A DNA stretch of 64,000 bases from Hordeum vulgare subsp. vulgare (Eukaryota; Streptophyta; Magnoliopsida; Poales; Poaceae): NCBI RefSeq assembly GCF_904849725.1, contig NC_058524.1:489683763-489747762 (forward strand), read 5' to 3'. A program made the translations under genes and the position numbers. A model generated the notes under the pieces. The model saw only the letters and a program-made list of their open reading frames with translations, had not been told where the DNA came from and made no database searches. Position 1 is the stretch's first letter; the number at the start of each line of letters is the position of its first letter. Below, piece by piece: positions 11,923-23,030 of this stretch.

Positions 11923-12737
11923 GAAAAAAAGAAAAAGAAAAAAGGGATAAAAAAGGGAAAGAAAAAATGAGAGAAAAGAGAGAAGGGACAATGCTACAAC
12001 TTATTTTTTCACTCGTTCTTAGAGAAAGCATCATGTTCTTCATATAGAGATTCTCATGAGTTGCCATTTCCATATGCTACTCAGATTGTTTCCTTATAGA
12101 ACTTGGCTTGCATATTTTGATTATGGGCTTCCTCAAACGCGTGAGGTCCTCATGAGCAAGCAAGTTGGGTGCATACCCACTTAGCTTCCGTTGATCATTC
12201 ATACACTGATAGGTCTAGTGCATCCGTTGTATGGCAATCCCTACTCTCTGCGTTGATATCGATTGACGAGCATATTCATAGACCATCGGTTCGGCTAGTT
12301 GATGTGATACTTCCTTTTCCACTTTTACTTATTTTTGATATCTACCACCATATTCAATTCCACCCATATGTTATGTTCATGGTTCAATCCCATGCATTGA
12401 GTGGAGTTGAAAATGTTGAAGCACATTAGAAGTATGATCCAATTGCCTCACTTAACACCATGGTGATCCTCATTTGTAATTATGTGGTGAAGAAGGAGCC
12501 ATGCCATGGTAATATGATAAAATGGGTGGGGAGTAACATTCTTAAGGGATCATATATTTTTAAAGTTAATGATTGTGTCATTTATGTTTATGGATATTCC
12601 TATGTTGATGTTTATTAGTTCATCGTTTCTCAATGATCATACCAGAAAAAGGTTGCATGTTAGTTAGCATGATAGATAAAAAAATGTTTTTATGATTTAC
12701 CTACTCGAGGACCAGCACTAATTAAGCTCGGGGATGC
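11923..12737 (+). mobile_element. E2: 3' internal leader of a Sabrina/WHAM-like gypsy element
   Basis: Non-coding 3' part of an Athila-lineage element. It opens with a purine-only strand (about 11923-11998) followed by gggacaatgctac. The same arrangement, reversed, occurs in S near 61515-61600, which supports the assignment. It contains a passage on cattle-like conserved leader sequence also seen in S (around 61330-61420, reverse), and ends in the polypurine tract aagctcggggatgc at 12724-12737. No protease or polymerase is present. E1 inserted into the purine tract and separated this piece from its upstream part, which lies outside the window. The 86-codon frame at 12169 is probably chance. 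Confidence 0.75.
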
Positions 12738-13644
12738 TGATATGTTTCCAACGTATCTATAGTTTTTATTGTTCCATGCTATTATATTATCATTCTTGGA
12801 TATTTTATATGCATTTATATGTTGTTTATACCATTTTTGGGAACTAACCTATTAAACCAGTATCTACTGCCACTTGCGATTTTCTATGTGTTTGTGGCTT
12901 TTCAGGAAATCAATACCAAACGAAGTCCAAATGCAACAAACAAAATTTATGATTTTTTCTAGACAAAAATAAGACTTGGAAGCTTTGGAGGGAGGCCACA
13001 CGCCACACGAGATCGTGCAAAGCCAATAGGGCGCGCCCTGATGGCTTGGGACCACCCCCTAGCACCTCGTGACCTAACTCCGCCTCTATAAATCTTCTAA
13101 AATCGAGAAAACACAAGAGATCCACCCGAAATACTTTTTCTGCCGCCGCAATTCTTTATTCCACCGTGATCCCATCTAGAGCCCTATTCAAGTGCCCTGC
13201 TAGAGGGGGATCAAACATGGAGGGCCTCTACATCAACCTTGCTGCTCCAATGGTGATGTATGAGTAGTCTACCATAGATCTAGGGGTTCATAGCTAGTAC
13301 CTAGATGGCTATCTCTCTCTATGATCTTCAATACAAAGTTCATTATGATTCCCGCGATGATCTATTCGATGTAATCTTCTGTGCATTGTGTTTGTTGGGA
13401 TCCAATTATTTGTGGGTTTATGATCAGATTATACAATAAAATATATTGAGCCTTTGATAGTTTCTTATATGCATGATTACGATAGCTTCATGTTTCTCTC
13501 CGATCTGTGGGTTTAATTTGGCCTACTAGATTGGTTTATCTTAAGTGGGAGTGGTGCATTGTGATGGGTTCAATCTTGCGGTGCTCAATCCCAGTGACAG
13601 AAGGGGACATGGAACGTATTTGTATTGTTGCCATTAGGGATAAA
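12738..13644 (+). repeat. E2 3' LTR fragment (Sabrina/WHAM-like), broken by copia A
   Basis: The LTR begins tgatatgtttccaacgtatc directly after the polypurine tract. This is the mutated form of the very common Triticeae start tgatacgtctccaacgtatc. A TATA-like tataaat lies at 13087. The sequence stops at 13644, where copia A begins with tgttgggg. The rest of this LTR was not found at the other side of A. It was probably lost by deletion or recombination. Solo-LTR and S LTR sequences elsewhere in the window are related. Confidence 0.75.
13087..13093 (+). promoter_or_regulatory. TATA box of E2 LTR
   Basis: tataaat in the context cgcctctataaatcttc, about 350 bp into the LTR and in LTR orientation. 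It is a plausible core promoter for the family. Confidence 0.45.
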
Positions 13645-15465
13645 TGTTGGGGAACGTCGCATGGGAAACAAAAATTTTCCTACGCGCACGAAGACCTATC
13701 ATGGTGATGTCCATCTACGAGAGGGGATGAGTGATCTACGTACCCTTGTAGATCGTACAGCAGAAGCGTTAGAGAACGCGGTTGATGTAGTGGAATGTCC
13801 TCACGTCCCTCGATCCGCCCCGCGAACAATCCCGTGATCACTCCCACGATCTAGTACCGAACGGACGGCACCTCCGCGTTCAGCACACGTACAGCTCGAC
13901 GATGATCTCGGCCTTCTTGATCCAGCAAGAGAGACGGAGAGGTAGAAGAGTTCTCCGGCAGCGTGACGGCGCTCCGGAGGTTGGTGATGACCTTGTCTCA
14001 GGAGGGCTCCGCCCGAGCTCCGCAGAAACGCGATCTAGAGGAAAAACCGTGGAGGTATGTGGTCGGGCAGCCGTGAGAAAGTCGTCTCAAATCAGCCCTA
14101 ATTGCTCCATATATATAGGAGGAGGGAGGGGGGCCTTGCCTTGGGGTCCAAGGACCCCCCAAGGAGTCGGCCGAGCCAAGGGGGGGAGGACTCCCCCCCA
14201 AACCGAGTTGGACTTGGTTTGGTGGGAGGAGTCCCCCTCCCTTCCCACCTCCTTCCTTTTTTTTTCTTTCCTCTTGATTTTTATTCTCTTGGCGCATTGG
14301 GCACTTGTGGGCTGTCCCACCAGCCCACTAAGGGCTGGTGTGGCTCCCCCAATGCCTATGGGCTTCCCCGGGGTGGGTTGCCCCCCCCGGTGAACTCCCG
14401 GAACCCATTCGTCATTCCCGGTACATTCCCGGTAACTCCGAAAACCTTCCGGTAATCAAATGAGGTCATCCTATATATCAATCTTCGTTTCCGGACCATT
14501 CCGGAAGCCCTCGTGACGTCTGTGATCTCATCCGGGACTCCGAACAACATTCGGTAACCAACCATATAACTCAAATACGCATAAAACAACGTCGAACCTT
14601 AAGTGTGCAGACCCTGCGGGTTCGAGAACTATGTAGACATGACCCGAGAGACTCCTCGGTCAATATCCAATAGCGGGACCTGGATGCCCATATTGGATCC
14701 TACATATTCTACAAAGATCTTATCGTTTGAACCTCAGTGCCAAGGATTCGTATAATCCCGTATGTCATTCCCTTTGTCCTTCGGTATGTTACTTGCCCGA
14801 GATTCGATCGTCAGTATCCGCATACCTATTTCAATCTCGTTTACCGGCAAGTCTCTTTACTCGTTCCGCAATACAAGATCCCGCAACTTACACTAAGTTA
14901 CATTGCTTGCAAGGCTTGTGTGTGATGTTGTATTACCGAGTGGGCCCCGAGATACCTCTCCGTCACACGGAGTGACAAATCCCAGTCTTGATCCATACTA
15001 ACTCAACTAACACCTTCGGAGATACCTGTAGAGCATCTTTATAGTCACCCAGTTACGTTGCGACGTTTGATACACACAAAGCATTCCTCCGGTGTCAGTG
15101 AGTTATATGATCTCATGGTCATAGGAATAAATACTTGACAAGCAGAAAACAGTAGCAACAAAATGACACGATCAACATGCTACGTCTATTAGTTTGGGTC
15201 TAGTCCATCACGTGATTCTCCCAATGACGTGATCCAGTTATCAAGCAACAACACCTTGTTCATAATCAGAACACACTGACTATCATAGGTCAACTGGCTA
15301 GCCAACTAGAGGCATGCTAGGGACGGTGTTTTGTCTATGTATCCACACATGTAAATGAGTCTTCATTCAATACAATTATAGCATGGATAATAAACTATTA
15401 TCTTGATACAGGAATTATAATAACAACTATACATTTATTATTGCCTCTAGGGCATAATTCCAACA
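13645..15465 (-). repeat. 3' LTR of copia A (1821 bp)
   Basis: It runs from tgttgggg at 13645 to attccaaca at 15465 and matches 20734-22555. In the roughly 1005 bp from 14461 I counted five differences from the other LTR, so the pair is well over 99% identical there. The first 600 bp carries somewhat more differences. The adjoining sequence gtctcccacttgca (15466-15479) is the reverse of the polypurine tract. A TATA-like tatatata lies at about 14107-14116, read on the minus strand. Confidence 0.95.
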
Positions 15466-15517
15466 GTCTCCCACTTGCACTAGAGTCAATAATCTAGCCC
15501 TCACATCACCATGTGAA

Positions 15518-18500
15518 TTACATTGTAATAAATCTAACACCCATACAGTTCTGGTGTCGATCATGTTTTGGCCGTGGAAGAGGTTTAGTGAGCGGGTCTG
15601 CTACATTCAGATCCGTGTGCACTTTGCATATATTTACGTCCTCTTCCTCGACGTAGTCGCGGATGAGGTTGAAGCGTCGTTTGATGTGTCTGGTCTTCTT
15701 GTGAATCCTTGGTTCCTTTGCTAAGGTAATGGCACCAGTGTTGTCACAGAACAAGGTTATTGGATCCAGTGCACTTGGCACCACTCCAAGATCCGTCATG
15801 AACTGCTTCATCCAGACACCCTCCTTAGCCGCCTCCGAGGCAGCCATGTACTCCGCTTCACATGTAGAATCTGCTACGACGCTTTGCTTGGAACTGCACC
15901 AGCTTACTGCACCCCCATTAAGAATAAATACGTATCCGGTTTGCGACTTGGAGTCGTCCGGATCTGTGTCAAAGCTTGCATCGACGTAACCTTTTACGGC
16001 GAGCTCTTCGTCACCTCCATACACGAGAAACATCTCCTTAGTCCTTTTCAGGTTCTTCAGGATATTCTTGACCGCTGTCAAGTGATCCACTCCTGGATTA
16101 CTCTGGAACCTACCTGCCATACTTATGGCCAGGCTAACATCCGGTCTAGTGCACAGCATCGCATACATGATAGAACCTATGGCTGAAGCATAGGGGACGG
16201 AGCGCATATGCTCTCTATCTTCATCAGTTGCTAGGCACTGAGTCTTACTCAATCTCGTACCTTGTAAAACTGGCAAGAACCCTTTCTTGGACTGTTCCAT
16301 TTTGAACCTCTTCAAAACTTTATCAAGGTAAGTGCTTTGTGAAAGTCCTATCAGGCGTTTTGATCTATCCCTATAGATCTTAATGCCTAGAATGTAAGCA
16401 GCTTCTCCTAGGTCCTTCATAGAGAAACTTTTATTCAAGTAACCTTTTATGCTCTCCAAAAGCTCTACGTTGTTTCCAATCAGTAATATGTCATCCACAT
16501 ATAATATTAGAAACGCCACAGAGATCCCACTCACTTTCTTGTAAATACAAGATTCTCCAACCACTTGTATAAACCCAAATGCTTTGATCACCTCATCAAA
16601 GCGTTTGTTCCAACTCCGAGATGCTTGCACCAGTCCATAAATGGATCGCTGGAGCTTGCACACCTTGTCAGCATTTTTAGGATCGACAAAACCTTCGGGT
16701 TGCATCATATACAACTCTTCCTTAAGGAAACCGTTAAGGAACGCCGTTTTGACATCCATCTGCCAGATTTCATAATCGAAAAATGCAGCTATTGCTAACA
16801 TGATTCTGACGGACTTAAGCATCGCTACGGGTGAGAAAGTCTCATCGTAGTCAACTCCTGGAACTTGTGAAAAACCCTTTGCCACAAGTCGAGCTTTATA
16901 AACGGTCACATTACCGTCAGCGTCCGTCTTCTTCTTAAAGATCCATTTGTTCTGAATAGCCTTGCGACCCTCAGGCAGTATCTCCAAAGTCCACACTTTG
17001 TTCTCATACATGGATCCTATCTCGGATTTCATGGCTTCTAGCCATTTGTTGGAATCTGGGCCCACCATTGCTTCTTCATAATTCGCAGGTTCATTGTTGT
17101 CTAACAACATGATTGATAAGACGGGATTACCGTACCACTCTGGAGCAGCGCGTGATCTCGTCGACCTGCGTGGTTCAACAGAAACCTGAACTGGAGTTTC
17201 ATGATCATCATCATTAACTTCCTCCTCAACCGGCGTCGCAACGACAGAGGTTTCCCCTTGCCCTGCGCCACCATCCAGAGGGATGAGAGGTTCGACAACC
17301 TCGTCAAGTTCTATCTTCCTCCCACTCAATTCTCTCGAGAGAAACTCCTTCTCGAGAAAAGCTCCGTTTTTAGCAACAAACACTTTGCCCTCGGATTTGA
17401 GATAGAAGGCGTACCCAACTGTCTCTTTTGGGTAACCTATGAAGACGCATTTTTCCGCTTTGGGTTCCAGCTTTTCAGGCTGAAGCTTTTTGACGTAAGC
17501 ATCACATCCCCAAACTTTAAGAAACGACAACTTTGGCCTTTTGCCATACCACAGTTCGTATGGTGTCGTCTCAACGGATTTTGATGGTGCCCTATTTAAA
17601 GTGAATGCAGCTGTTTCTAATGCATAACCCCAAAATGATAACGGCAAATCAGTAAGAGACATCATAGATCGCACCATCTCTAACAAAGTACGATTACGAC
17701 GTTCGGACACACCATTACGCTGTGGTGTTCCAGGCGGTGTTAACTGCGAAACAATTCCACATTGTCTTAAGTGAGCACCAAACTCGAAACTCAGATATTC
17801 ACCCCCACGATCAGACCGTAGGAACTTGATCTTCTTGTTACGATGATTTTCCACTTCAGTCTGAAATTGCTTGAACTTTTCAAATGTTTCAGACTTGTGC
17901 TTCATCAAGTAGACATAACCATATCTACTTAAATCGTCAGTGAAGGTGAGAAAATAACGATATCCGCCGCGTGCCTCTACGCTCATTGGACCACACACAT
18001 CTGTATGTATGATTTCCAACAAGTCACTTGCATGCTCCATTGTTCCGGAGAACGGAGTTTTAGTCATCTTGCCCATGAGGCATGGTTCGCACGTGTCAAG
18101 TGAATCAAAGTCAAGTGGCTCCAAAAGTCCATCAGCATGGAGTTTCTTCATGCGCTTTACACCAATATGACCCAAACGGCAGTGCCACAAAAATATGGTG
18201 CTATCGTTGTTTACTCTAACTCTTTTGGTCTCGATGTTATGTATATGCGTATCGCTATCAAGATTCAATATGAACAATCCTCTCACATTCGGTGCATGAC
18301 CATAAAAGATGTTACTCATAGAAATTGAACAACCATTATTCTCAGACTTAAAAGAGTAACCGTCTCGCAATAAACAAGATCCAGATATAATGTTCATGCT
18401 CAACGCAGGCACTAAATAACAATGATTTAAGTTCATCACTAATCCCGATGGTAGCTGAAGTGACACTGTGCCGACGGCGATTGCATCAACCTTGGAACCG

Positions 18501-19498
18501 TTTCCTACACGCATCGTCACTTCGTCTTTCGGCAGCCTTCGTCTATTCCGCAGTTCCTGCTTCGAGTTGCAAATGTGAGCAACAGAACCGGTATCAAATA
18601 CCCAGGCACTACTACGAGAGCCGGTTAAGTACACATCAATAACATGTATATCAAATATACCTGATTTTTCTTTGCCCGCCTTCTTATCTGCCAGATACTT
18701 GGGGCAATTGCGCTTCCAGTGACCCATACCCTTGCAATAGAAGCACTCTGTTTCAGGCTTAGTTCCAGCCTTGGGTTTCTTCGGCAGATTGGCAACAGGC
18801 TTGCCGCTCTTCTTCGAATTGCCCTTCTTGTCTTTGCCGTTTCTCTTGAAACTAGTGGTCTCGCTCACCATCAACACTTGATGCTCTTTACGGAGTTCAG
18901 ACTCTGCGACTTTCAGCATCGCAAACAACTCGCCGGGAGACTTGTTCATCCCTTGCATGTTGTAGTTCAATACAAAGCCTTTATAGCTTGGCGGCAGTGA
19001 TTGAAGGATTCTGTCAGTGATAGCTTCTTGCGGGAGTTCAATCCCCAGTTCAGCTAGACGGTTTGAGTACCCAGACATTTTGAGCACATGTTCACTGACA
19101 GACGAGTTTTCCTCCATCTTGCAAGCATAGAATTTATCGGAGGTCTCATACCTCTCGATCCGGGCGTTCTTCTGAAAGATAAACTCCAACTCCTGGAACA
19201 TCTCAAATGCTCCATGACGCTCAAAGCGACGTTGAAGTCCCGGTTCTAAACCATACAAGACTGCACATTGAACTATTGAGTAGTCCTCCTTACGTGCTAA
19301 CCAAGCGTTCTTAACATCCTGATCAGCCGTAGCGGGTGGTTCATCTCCTAGCGCAGCATTAAGGACATAATCCTTCTTCCCAGCTTGTAAGATTAGCTTA
19401 AGATTACGAGCCCAGTCTACAAAGTTGCTTCCATCATCTTTCAACTTAGCTTTCTCTAGGAACGTATTAAAATTCAGGATGACTGTCGCGTGAGCCAT
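15518..19498 (-). CDS. gag-pol: Copia A gag-pol polyprotein, 1326 codons, uninterrupted
   Basis: One open frame holding the complete Ty1/copia set in copia order. Gag opens with MAHATVILNFNTFLEKAKL, and its CCHC zinc knuckle uses C252, C255, H260 and C265 (CFYCKGMGHWKRNC). The aspartic protease has FDTGS with the catalytic Asp at 302. The integrase has HCRLGH and CEPC in its zinc region and catalytic D500, D563 (RSDRGGEY) and E599, with correct D,D35E spacing. The reverse transcriptase has the YVDD box at 1000-1003. RNase H begins near 1175 (VDASFD, SSKQSVVADSTCEAEY, LFCDNTGA) and the protein ends VRFITM. The start is the Met at 19498, shared with copia C. All catalytic residues I can check are kept, so the protein may be functional. 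It would package element RNA, copy it and integrate the DNA. Frames on the opposite strand are shadows. Confidence 0.95.
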   Translation of the reverse strand: MAHATVILNFNTFLEKAKLKDDGSNFVDWARNLKLILQAGKKDYVLNAALGDEPPATADQDVKNAWLARKEDYSIVQCAVLYGLEPGLQRRFERHGAFEMFQELEFIFQKNARIERYETSDKFYACKMEENSSVSEHVLKMSGYSNRLAELGIELPQEAITDRILQSLPPSYKGFVLNYNMQGMNKSPGELFAMLKVAESELRKEHQVLMVSETTSFKRNGKDKKGNSKKSGKPVANLPKKPKAGTKPETECFYCKGMGHWKRNCPKYLADKKAGKEKSGIFDIHVIDVYLTGSRSSAWVFDTGSVAHICNSKQELRNRRRLPKDEVTMRVGNGSKVDAIAVGTVSLQLPSGLVMNLNHCYLVPALSMNIISGSCLLRDGYSFKSENNGCSISMSNIFYGHAPNVRGLFILNLDSDTHIHNIETKRVRVNNDSTIFLWHCRLGHIGVKRMKKLHADGLLEPLDFDSLDTCEPCLMGKMTKTPFSGTMEHASDLLEIIHTDVCGPMSVEARGGYRYFLTFTDDLSRYGYVYLMKHKSETFEKFKQFQTEVENHRNKKIKFLRSDRGGEYLSFEFGAHLRQCGIVSQLTPPGTPQRNGVSERRNRTLLEMVRSMMSLTDLPLSFWGYALETAAFTLNRAPSKSVETTPYELWYGKRPKLSFLKVWGCDAYVKKLQPEKLEPKAEKCVFIGYPKETVGYAFYLKSEGKVFVAKNGAFLEKEFLSRELSGRKIELDEVVEPLIPLDGGAGQGETSVVATPVEEEVNDDDHETPVQVSVEPRRSTRSRAAPEWYGNPVLSIMLLDNNEPANYEEAMVGPDSNKWLEAMKSEIGSMYENKVWTLEILPEGRKAIQNKWIFKKKTDADGNVTVYKARLVAKGFSQVPGVDYDETFSPVAMLKSVRIMLAIAAFFDYEIWQMDVKTAFLNGFLKEELYMMQPEGFVDPKNADKVCKLQRSIYGLVQASRSWNKRFDEVIKAFGFIQVVGESCIYKKVSGISVAFLILYVDDILLIGNNVELLESIKGYLNKSFSMKDLGEAAYILGIKIYRDRSKRLIGLSQSTYLDKVLKRFKMEQSKKGFLPVLQGTRLSKTQCLATDEDREHMRSVPYASAIGSIMYAMLCTRPDVSLAISMAGRFQSNPGVDHLTAVKNILKNLKRTKEMFLVYGGDEELAVKGYVDASFDTDPDDSKSQTGYVFILNGGAVSWCSSKQSVVADSTCEAEYMAASEAAKEGVWMKQFMTDLGVVPSALDPITLFCDNTGAITLAKEPRIHKKTRHIKRRFNLIRDYVEEEDVNICKVHTDLNVADPLTKPLPRPKHDRHQNCMGVRFITM

Positions 19499-20718
19499 GA
19501 TCTACAACACAAAATATATTCAAAGTGGACTTAGACTATGTTCAAGATAATTAGAGTTCAACTTAATCAAATTATATGCTAAACTCCCACTCAAAAAGTA
19601 CATCTCTCTAGTCATTTGAGTGGTTCATGATCCACTTACACTATCCCAAGTACGATCATCACGTGAGTTGAGTATAGTTTCAGTGGTAAGCATCCCTATG
19701 CTAATCATATCAACTATATGATTCACGATCGACCTTTCGGTCTCATGTGTTCCGAGGCCATGTCTGCACATGCTAGGCTCGTCAAGCTTGACCCGAGTGT
19801 TCCGCGTGCGCAACTGTTTTGCACCCGTTGTATGTGAACGTTGAGTCTATCACACCCGATCATCACGTGGTGTCTCGAAACGACGAACTGTAGCAACGGT
19901 GCACAGTCGGGGAGAACACAATTTCGTCTTGAAATTTTAGTGAGAGATCACCTCATAATGCTACCGTCGTTCTAAGCAAAATAAGGTGCATAAAAGGATT
20001 AACATCACATGCAATTCATAAGTGACATGATATGGCCATCATCACGTGCTTCTTGATCTCCATCACCAAAGCACCGGCTCGAACTTCTTGTCACCGGCGC
20101 CACACCATGATCATCCATCAACATGTTGCCATCGGGGTTGTCGTGCTACTTATGCTATTACTACTAAAGCTACATACTAGCAAAATAGTAAACGCATCTG
20201 CAAGCACAAACGTTAGTATAAAAACAACCCTATGGCTCCTGCCGGTTGTCGTACCATCGACATGCAAGTCGATATTTCTATTACAACATGATCATCTCAT
20301 ACATCCAATATATCACATCACATCGTTGGCCATATCACATCACAATCATACCCTGCAAAAACAAGTTAGACGTCCTCTAATTTTGTTGTTGCATGTTTTA
20401 CGTGGTGGCCAAGGGTATCTAGTAGGATCGCAACGGAGATATATGAGTTGCTATTTAACCTCATCCAAGGACCTCCTCGGTCAAATCCGATTCAACTAAA
20501 GTTGGAGAAACTGTCACTTGCCAGTCATCTTTGAGCAAAGGGGGTTACACGTAACGATGAAACCAGTCTCTCGTAAGCGTACGAGTAATGTCGGTCCAAG
20601 CCGCTTCAATCCAACAATACCGCGGAATCAAGAAAAGACTAAGGAGGGCAGCAAAGCGCACATCACCGCCCACAAAACCTTTTGTGTTCTACTCGAGAAG
20701 ACATCTACGCATGAACCT
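19499..20718 (-). other. 5' leader of copia A
   Basis: About 1.2 kb between the primer site and gag, matching the leader of copia C (39074-40311). I see no conserved protein in it. The 155-codon frame at 20032-20499 is on the opposite strand and is not kept in C. Such leaders usually carry packaging and dimerisation signals. I cannot place them from the sequence alone. Confidence 0.7.
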
Positions 20719-20732
20719 AGCTCATGATGCCA
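20719..20732 (-). other. Altered primer binding site of copia A
   Basis: Read on the minus strand, the site after the LTR is gtggcatcatgagc. Copia C has gtggtatcagagc at the same place. A differs by one substitution and one inserted base inside the tRNA-Met complement. This may weaken priming, or it may be a variant fixed in this subfamily. Confidence 0.75.
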
Positions 20733-20733
20733 C

Positions 20734-22555
20734 TGTTGGGGAACGTCGCATGGGAAACAAAAATTTTCCTACGCGCACGAAGACCTATCATGGTGATGTC
20801 CATCTCCGAGAGGGGATGAGTGATCTACGTACCCTGGTAGATCGTACAGCAGAAGCGTTAGAGAACGCGGTTGATGTAGTGGAACATCCTCACGTCCCTC
20901 GATCCGCCTTGCGAACAATCCCGCGATTAGTCCCACGATCTAGTACCGAACGGACGGCACCTCCGCGTTCAGCACACGTACAGCTCGACGATGATCTCGG
21001 CCTTCTTGATCCAGCAAGAGAGACGGAGAGGTAGAAGAGTTCTCCGGCAGCGTGACGGCGCTCCGGAGGTTGGTGATGACCTTGTCTCAGCAGGGCTCCG
21101 CCCGAGCTCCGCAGAAACGCGATCTAGAGGAAAAACCGTGGAGGTATGTGGTCGGGCAGCCGTGAGAAAGTCGTCTCAAATCAGCCCTAATTGCTCCATA
21201 TATATAGGAGGAGGGAGGGGGGCCTTGCCTTGGGGTCCAAGGACCCCCCAAGGAGTCGGCCGAGCCAAGGGGAGTAGGACTCCCCCCCCCCAAACCGAGT
21301 TGGACTTGGTTTGGTGGGAGGAGTCCCCCTCCCTTCCCACCTCCTTCCTTTTTTTTCTTTCCTCTTGATTTTTCTTCTCTTGGCGCATTGGGCACTTGTG
21401 GGCTGTCCCACCAGCCCACTAAGGGCTGGTGTGGCTCCCCCAATGCCTATGGGCTTCCCCGGGGTGGGTTGCCCCCCCGGTGAACTCCCGGAACCCATTC
21501 GTCATTCCCGGTACATTCCCGGTAACTCCGAAAACCTTCCGGTAATCAAATGAGGTCATCCTATATATCAATCTTCGTTTCTGGACCATTCCGGAAACCC
21601 TCGTGACGTCCGTGATCTCATCCGGGACTCCGAACAACATTCGGTAACCAACCATATAACTCAAATACGCATAAAACAACGTCGAACCTTAAGTGTGCAG
21701 ACCCTGCGGGTTCGAGAACTATGTAGACATGACCCGAGAGACTCCTCGGTCAATATCCAATAGCGGGACCTGGATGCCCATATTGGATCCTACATATTCT
21801 ACGAAGATCTTATCGTTTGAACCTCAGTGCCAAGGATTCGTATAATCCCGTATGTCATTCCCTTTGTCCTTCGGTATGTTACTTGCCCGAGATTCGATCG
21901 TCAGTATCCGCATACCTATTTCAATCTCGTTTACCGGCAAGTCTCTTTACTCGTTCCGCAATACAAGATCCCGCAACTTACACTAAGTTACATTGCTTGC
22001 AAGGCTTGTGTGTGATGTTGTATTACCGAGTGGGCCCCGAGATACCTCTCCGTCACACGGAGTGAAAAATCCCAGTCTTGATCCATACTAACTCAACTAA
22101 CACCTTCGGAGATACCTGTAGAGCATCTTTATAGTCACCCAGTTACGTTGCGACGTTTGATACACACAAAGCATTCCTCCGGTGTCAGTGAGTTATATGA
22201 TCTCATGGTCATAGGAATAAATACTTGACAAGCAGAAAACAGTAGCAACAAAATGACACGATCAACATGCTACGTCTATTAGTTTGGGTCTAGTCCATCA
22301 CGTGATTCTCCCAATGACGTGATCCAGTTATCAAGCAACAACACCTTGTTCATAATCAGAACACACTGACTATCATAGGTCAACTGGCTAGCCAACTAGA
22401 GGCATGCTAGGGACGGTGTTTTGTCTATGTATCCACACATGTAAATGAGTCTTCATTCAATACAATTATAGCATGGATAATAAACTATTATCTTGATACA
22501 GGAATTATAATAACAACTATACATTTATTATTGCCTCTAGGGCATAATTCCAACA
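20734..22555 (-). repeat. 5' LTR of copia A (1822 bp), shared with the A' fragment
   Basis: It runs from tgttgggg at 20734 to ccaaca at 22555, nearly identical to 13645-15465. In the minus reading it is the 5' LTR of A. At the same time it is followed at 22556 by a polypurine tract and 3' internal sequence, so it is also the 3' LTR of a second, truncated element (A'). One LTR thus serves two internal domains. Confidence 0.95.
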
Positions 22556-23030
22556 GTCTCCCACTTGCACTAGAGTCAATAATCTAGCCCTCACATCACC
22601 ATGTGAATTACATTGTAATAAATCTAACACCCATACAGTTCTGGTGTCGATCATGTTTTGGCCGTGGAAGAGGTTTAGTGAGCGGGTCTGCTACATTCAG
22701 ATCCGTGTGCACTTTGCATATATTTACGTCCTCCTCCTCGACTTAGTCGCGGATGAGGTTGAAGCGTCGTTTGATGTGTCTGGTCTTCTTGTGAAACCTT
22801 GGTTCCTTTGCTAAGGCAATGGCACCAGTGTTGTCATAGAACAAGGTTATTGGATCCAGTGCACTTGGCACCACTCCAAGATCCGTCATGAACTACTTCA
22901 TCCAGACACCCTCCTTAGCCGCCTCCGAGGCAGCCATGTACTTCGCTTCACATGTAGAATCTGCTACGACGCTTTGCTTGGAACTGCACCAGCTTACTGC
23001 ACCCCCATTAAGAATAAATACGTATCCGGT
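22556..23030 (-). mobile_element. A': second copy of copia A 3' internal end (truncated)
   Basis: 475 bp matching 15466-15940 with about seven differences: polypurine tract, stop region and the last roughly 140 codons of RNase H. One difference turns a Val or Glu-region codon into a stop (the sequence reads cgacttagtcg where A has cgacgtagtcg). The match ends abruptly at gtatccggt (23030), and different copia sequence (B) follows. It is the remainder of a neighbouring family member joined to A through a shared LTR. Confidence 0.88.

Larger units (their letters stand above)
13645..22555 (-). mobile_element. Copia A: BARE/Angela-like LTR retrotransposon, nearly intact
   Basis: A complete 8.9-kb Ty1/copia element on the minus strand: 3' LTR 13645-15465, polypurine tract, polyprotein 15518-19498, about 1.2-kb leader, primer site and 5' LTR 20734-22555. 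LTR ends are the canonical tgttgg...ccaaca. Length, LTR size and the opening MAHATVILNFNTFLEKAKL fit the BARE/Angela/WIS group. The left flank is ataaa (13640-13644). The right flank is not target DNA but a second copy of the element's own polypurine tract and 3' internal region (22556-23030), so no target duplication can be matched. This points to recombination between elements of this family. Confidence 0.93.

Noticed and set aside
14087..14455. Overlapping frames on both strands in the copia LTRs (also 21087-21553, 38303-38635, 45468-45750)
   Set aside because: They recur in every LTR copy within a G/C-rich promoter segment, shift frame between copies and match no protein.
17201..17584. 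127-codon + strand frame
   Set aside because: It is the antisense shadow of the copia A integrase region.
20032..20499. 155-codon + strand frame in the leader of copia A
   Set aside because: It is antisense to the element and is not kept in the matching leader of copia C.
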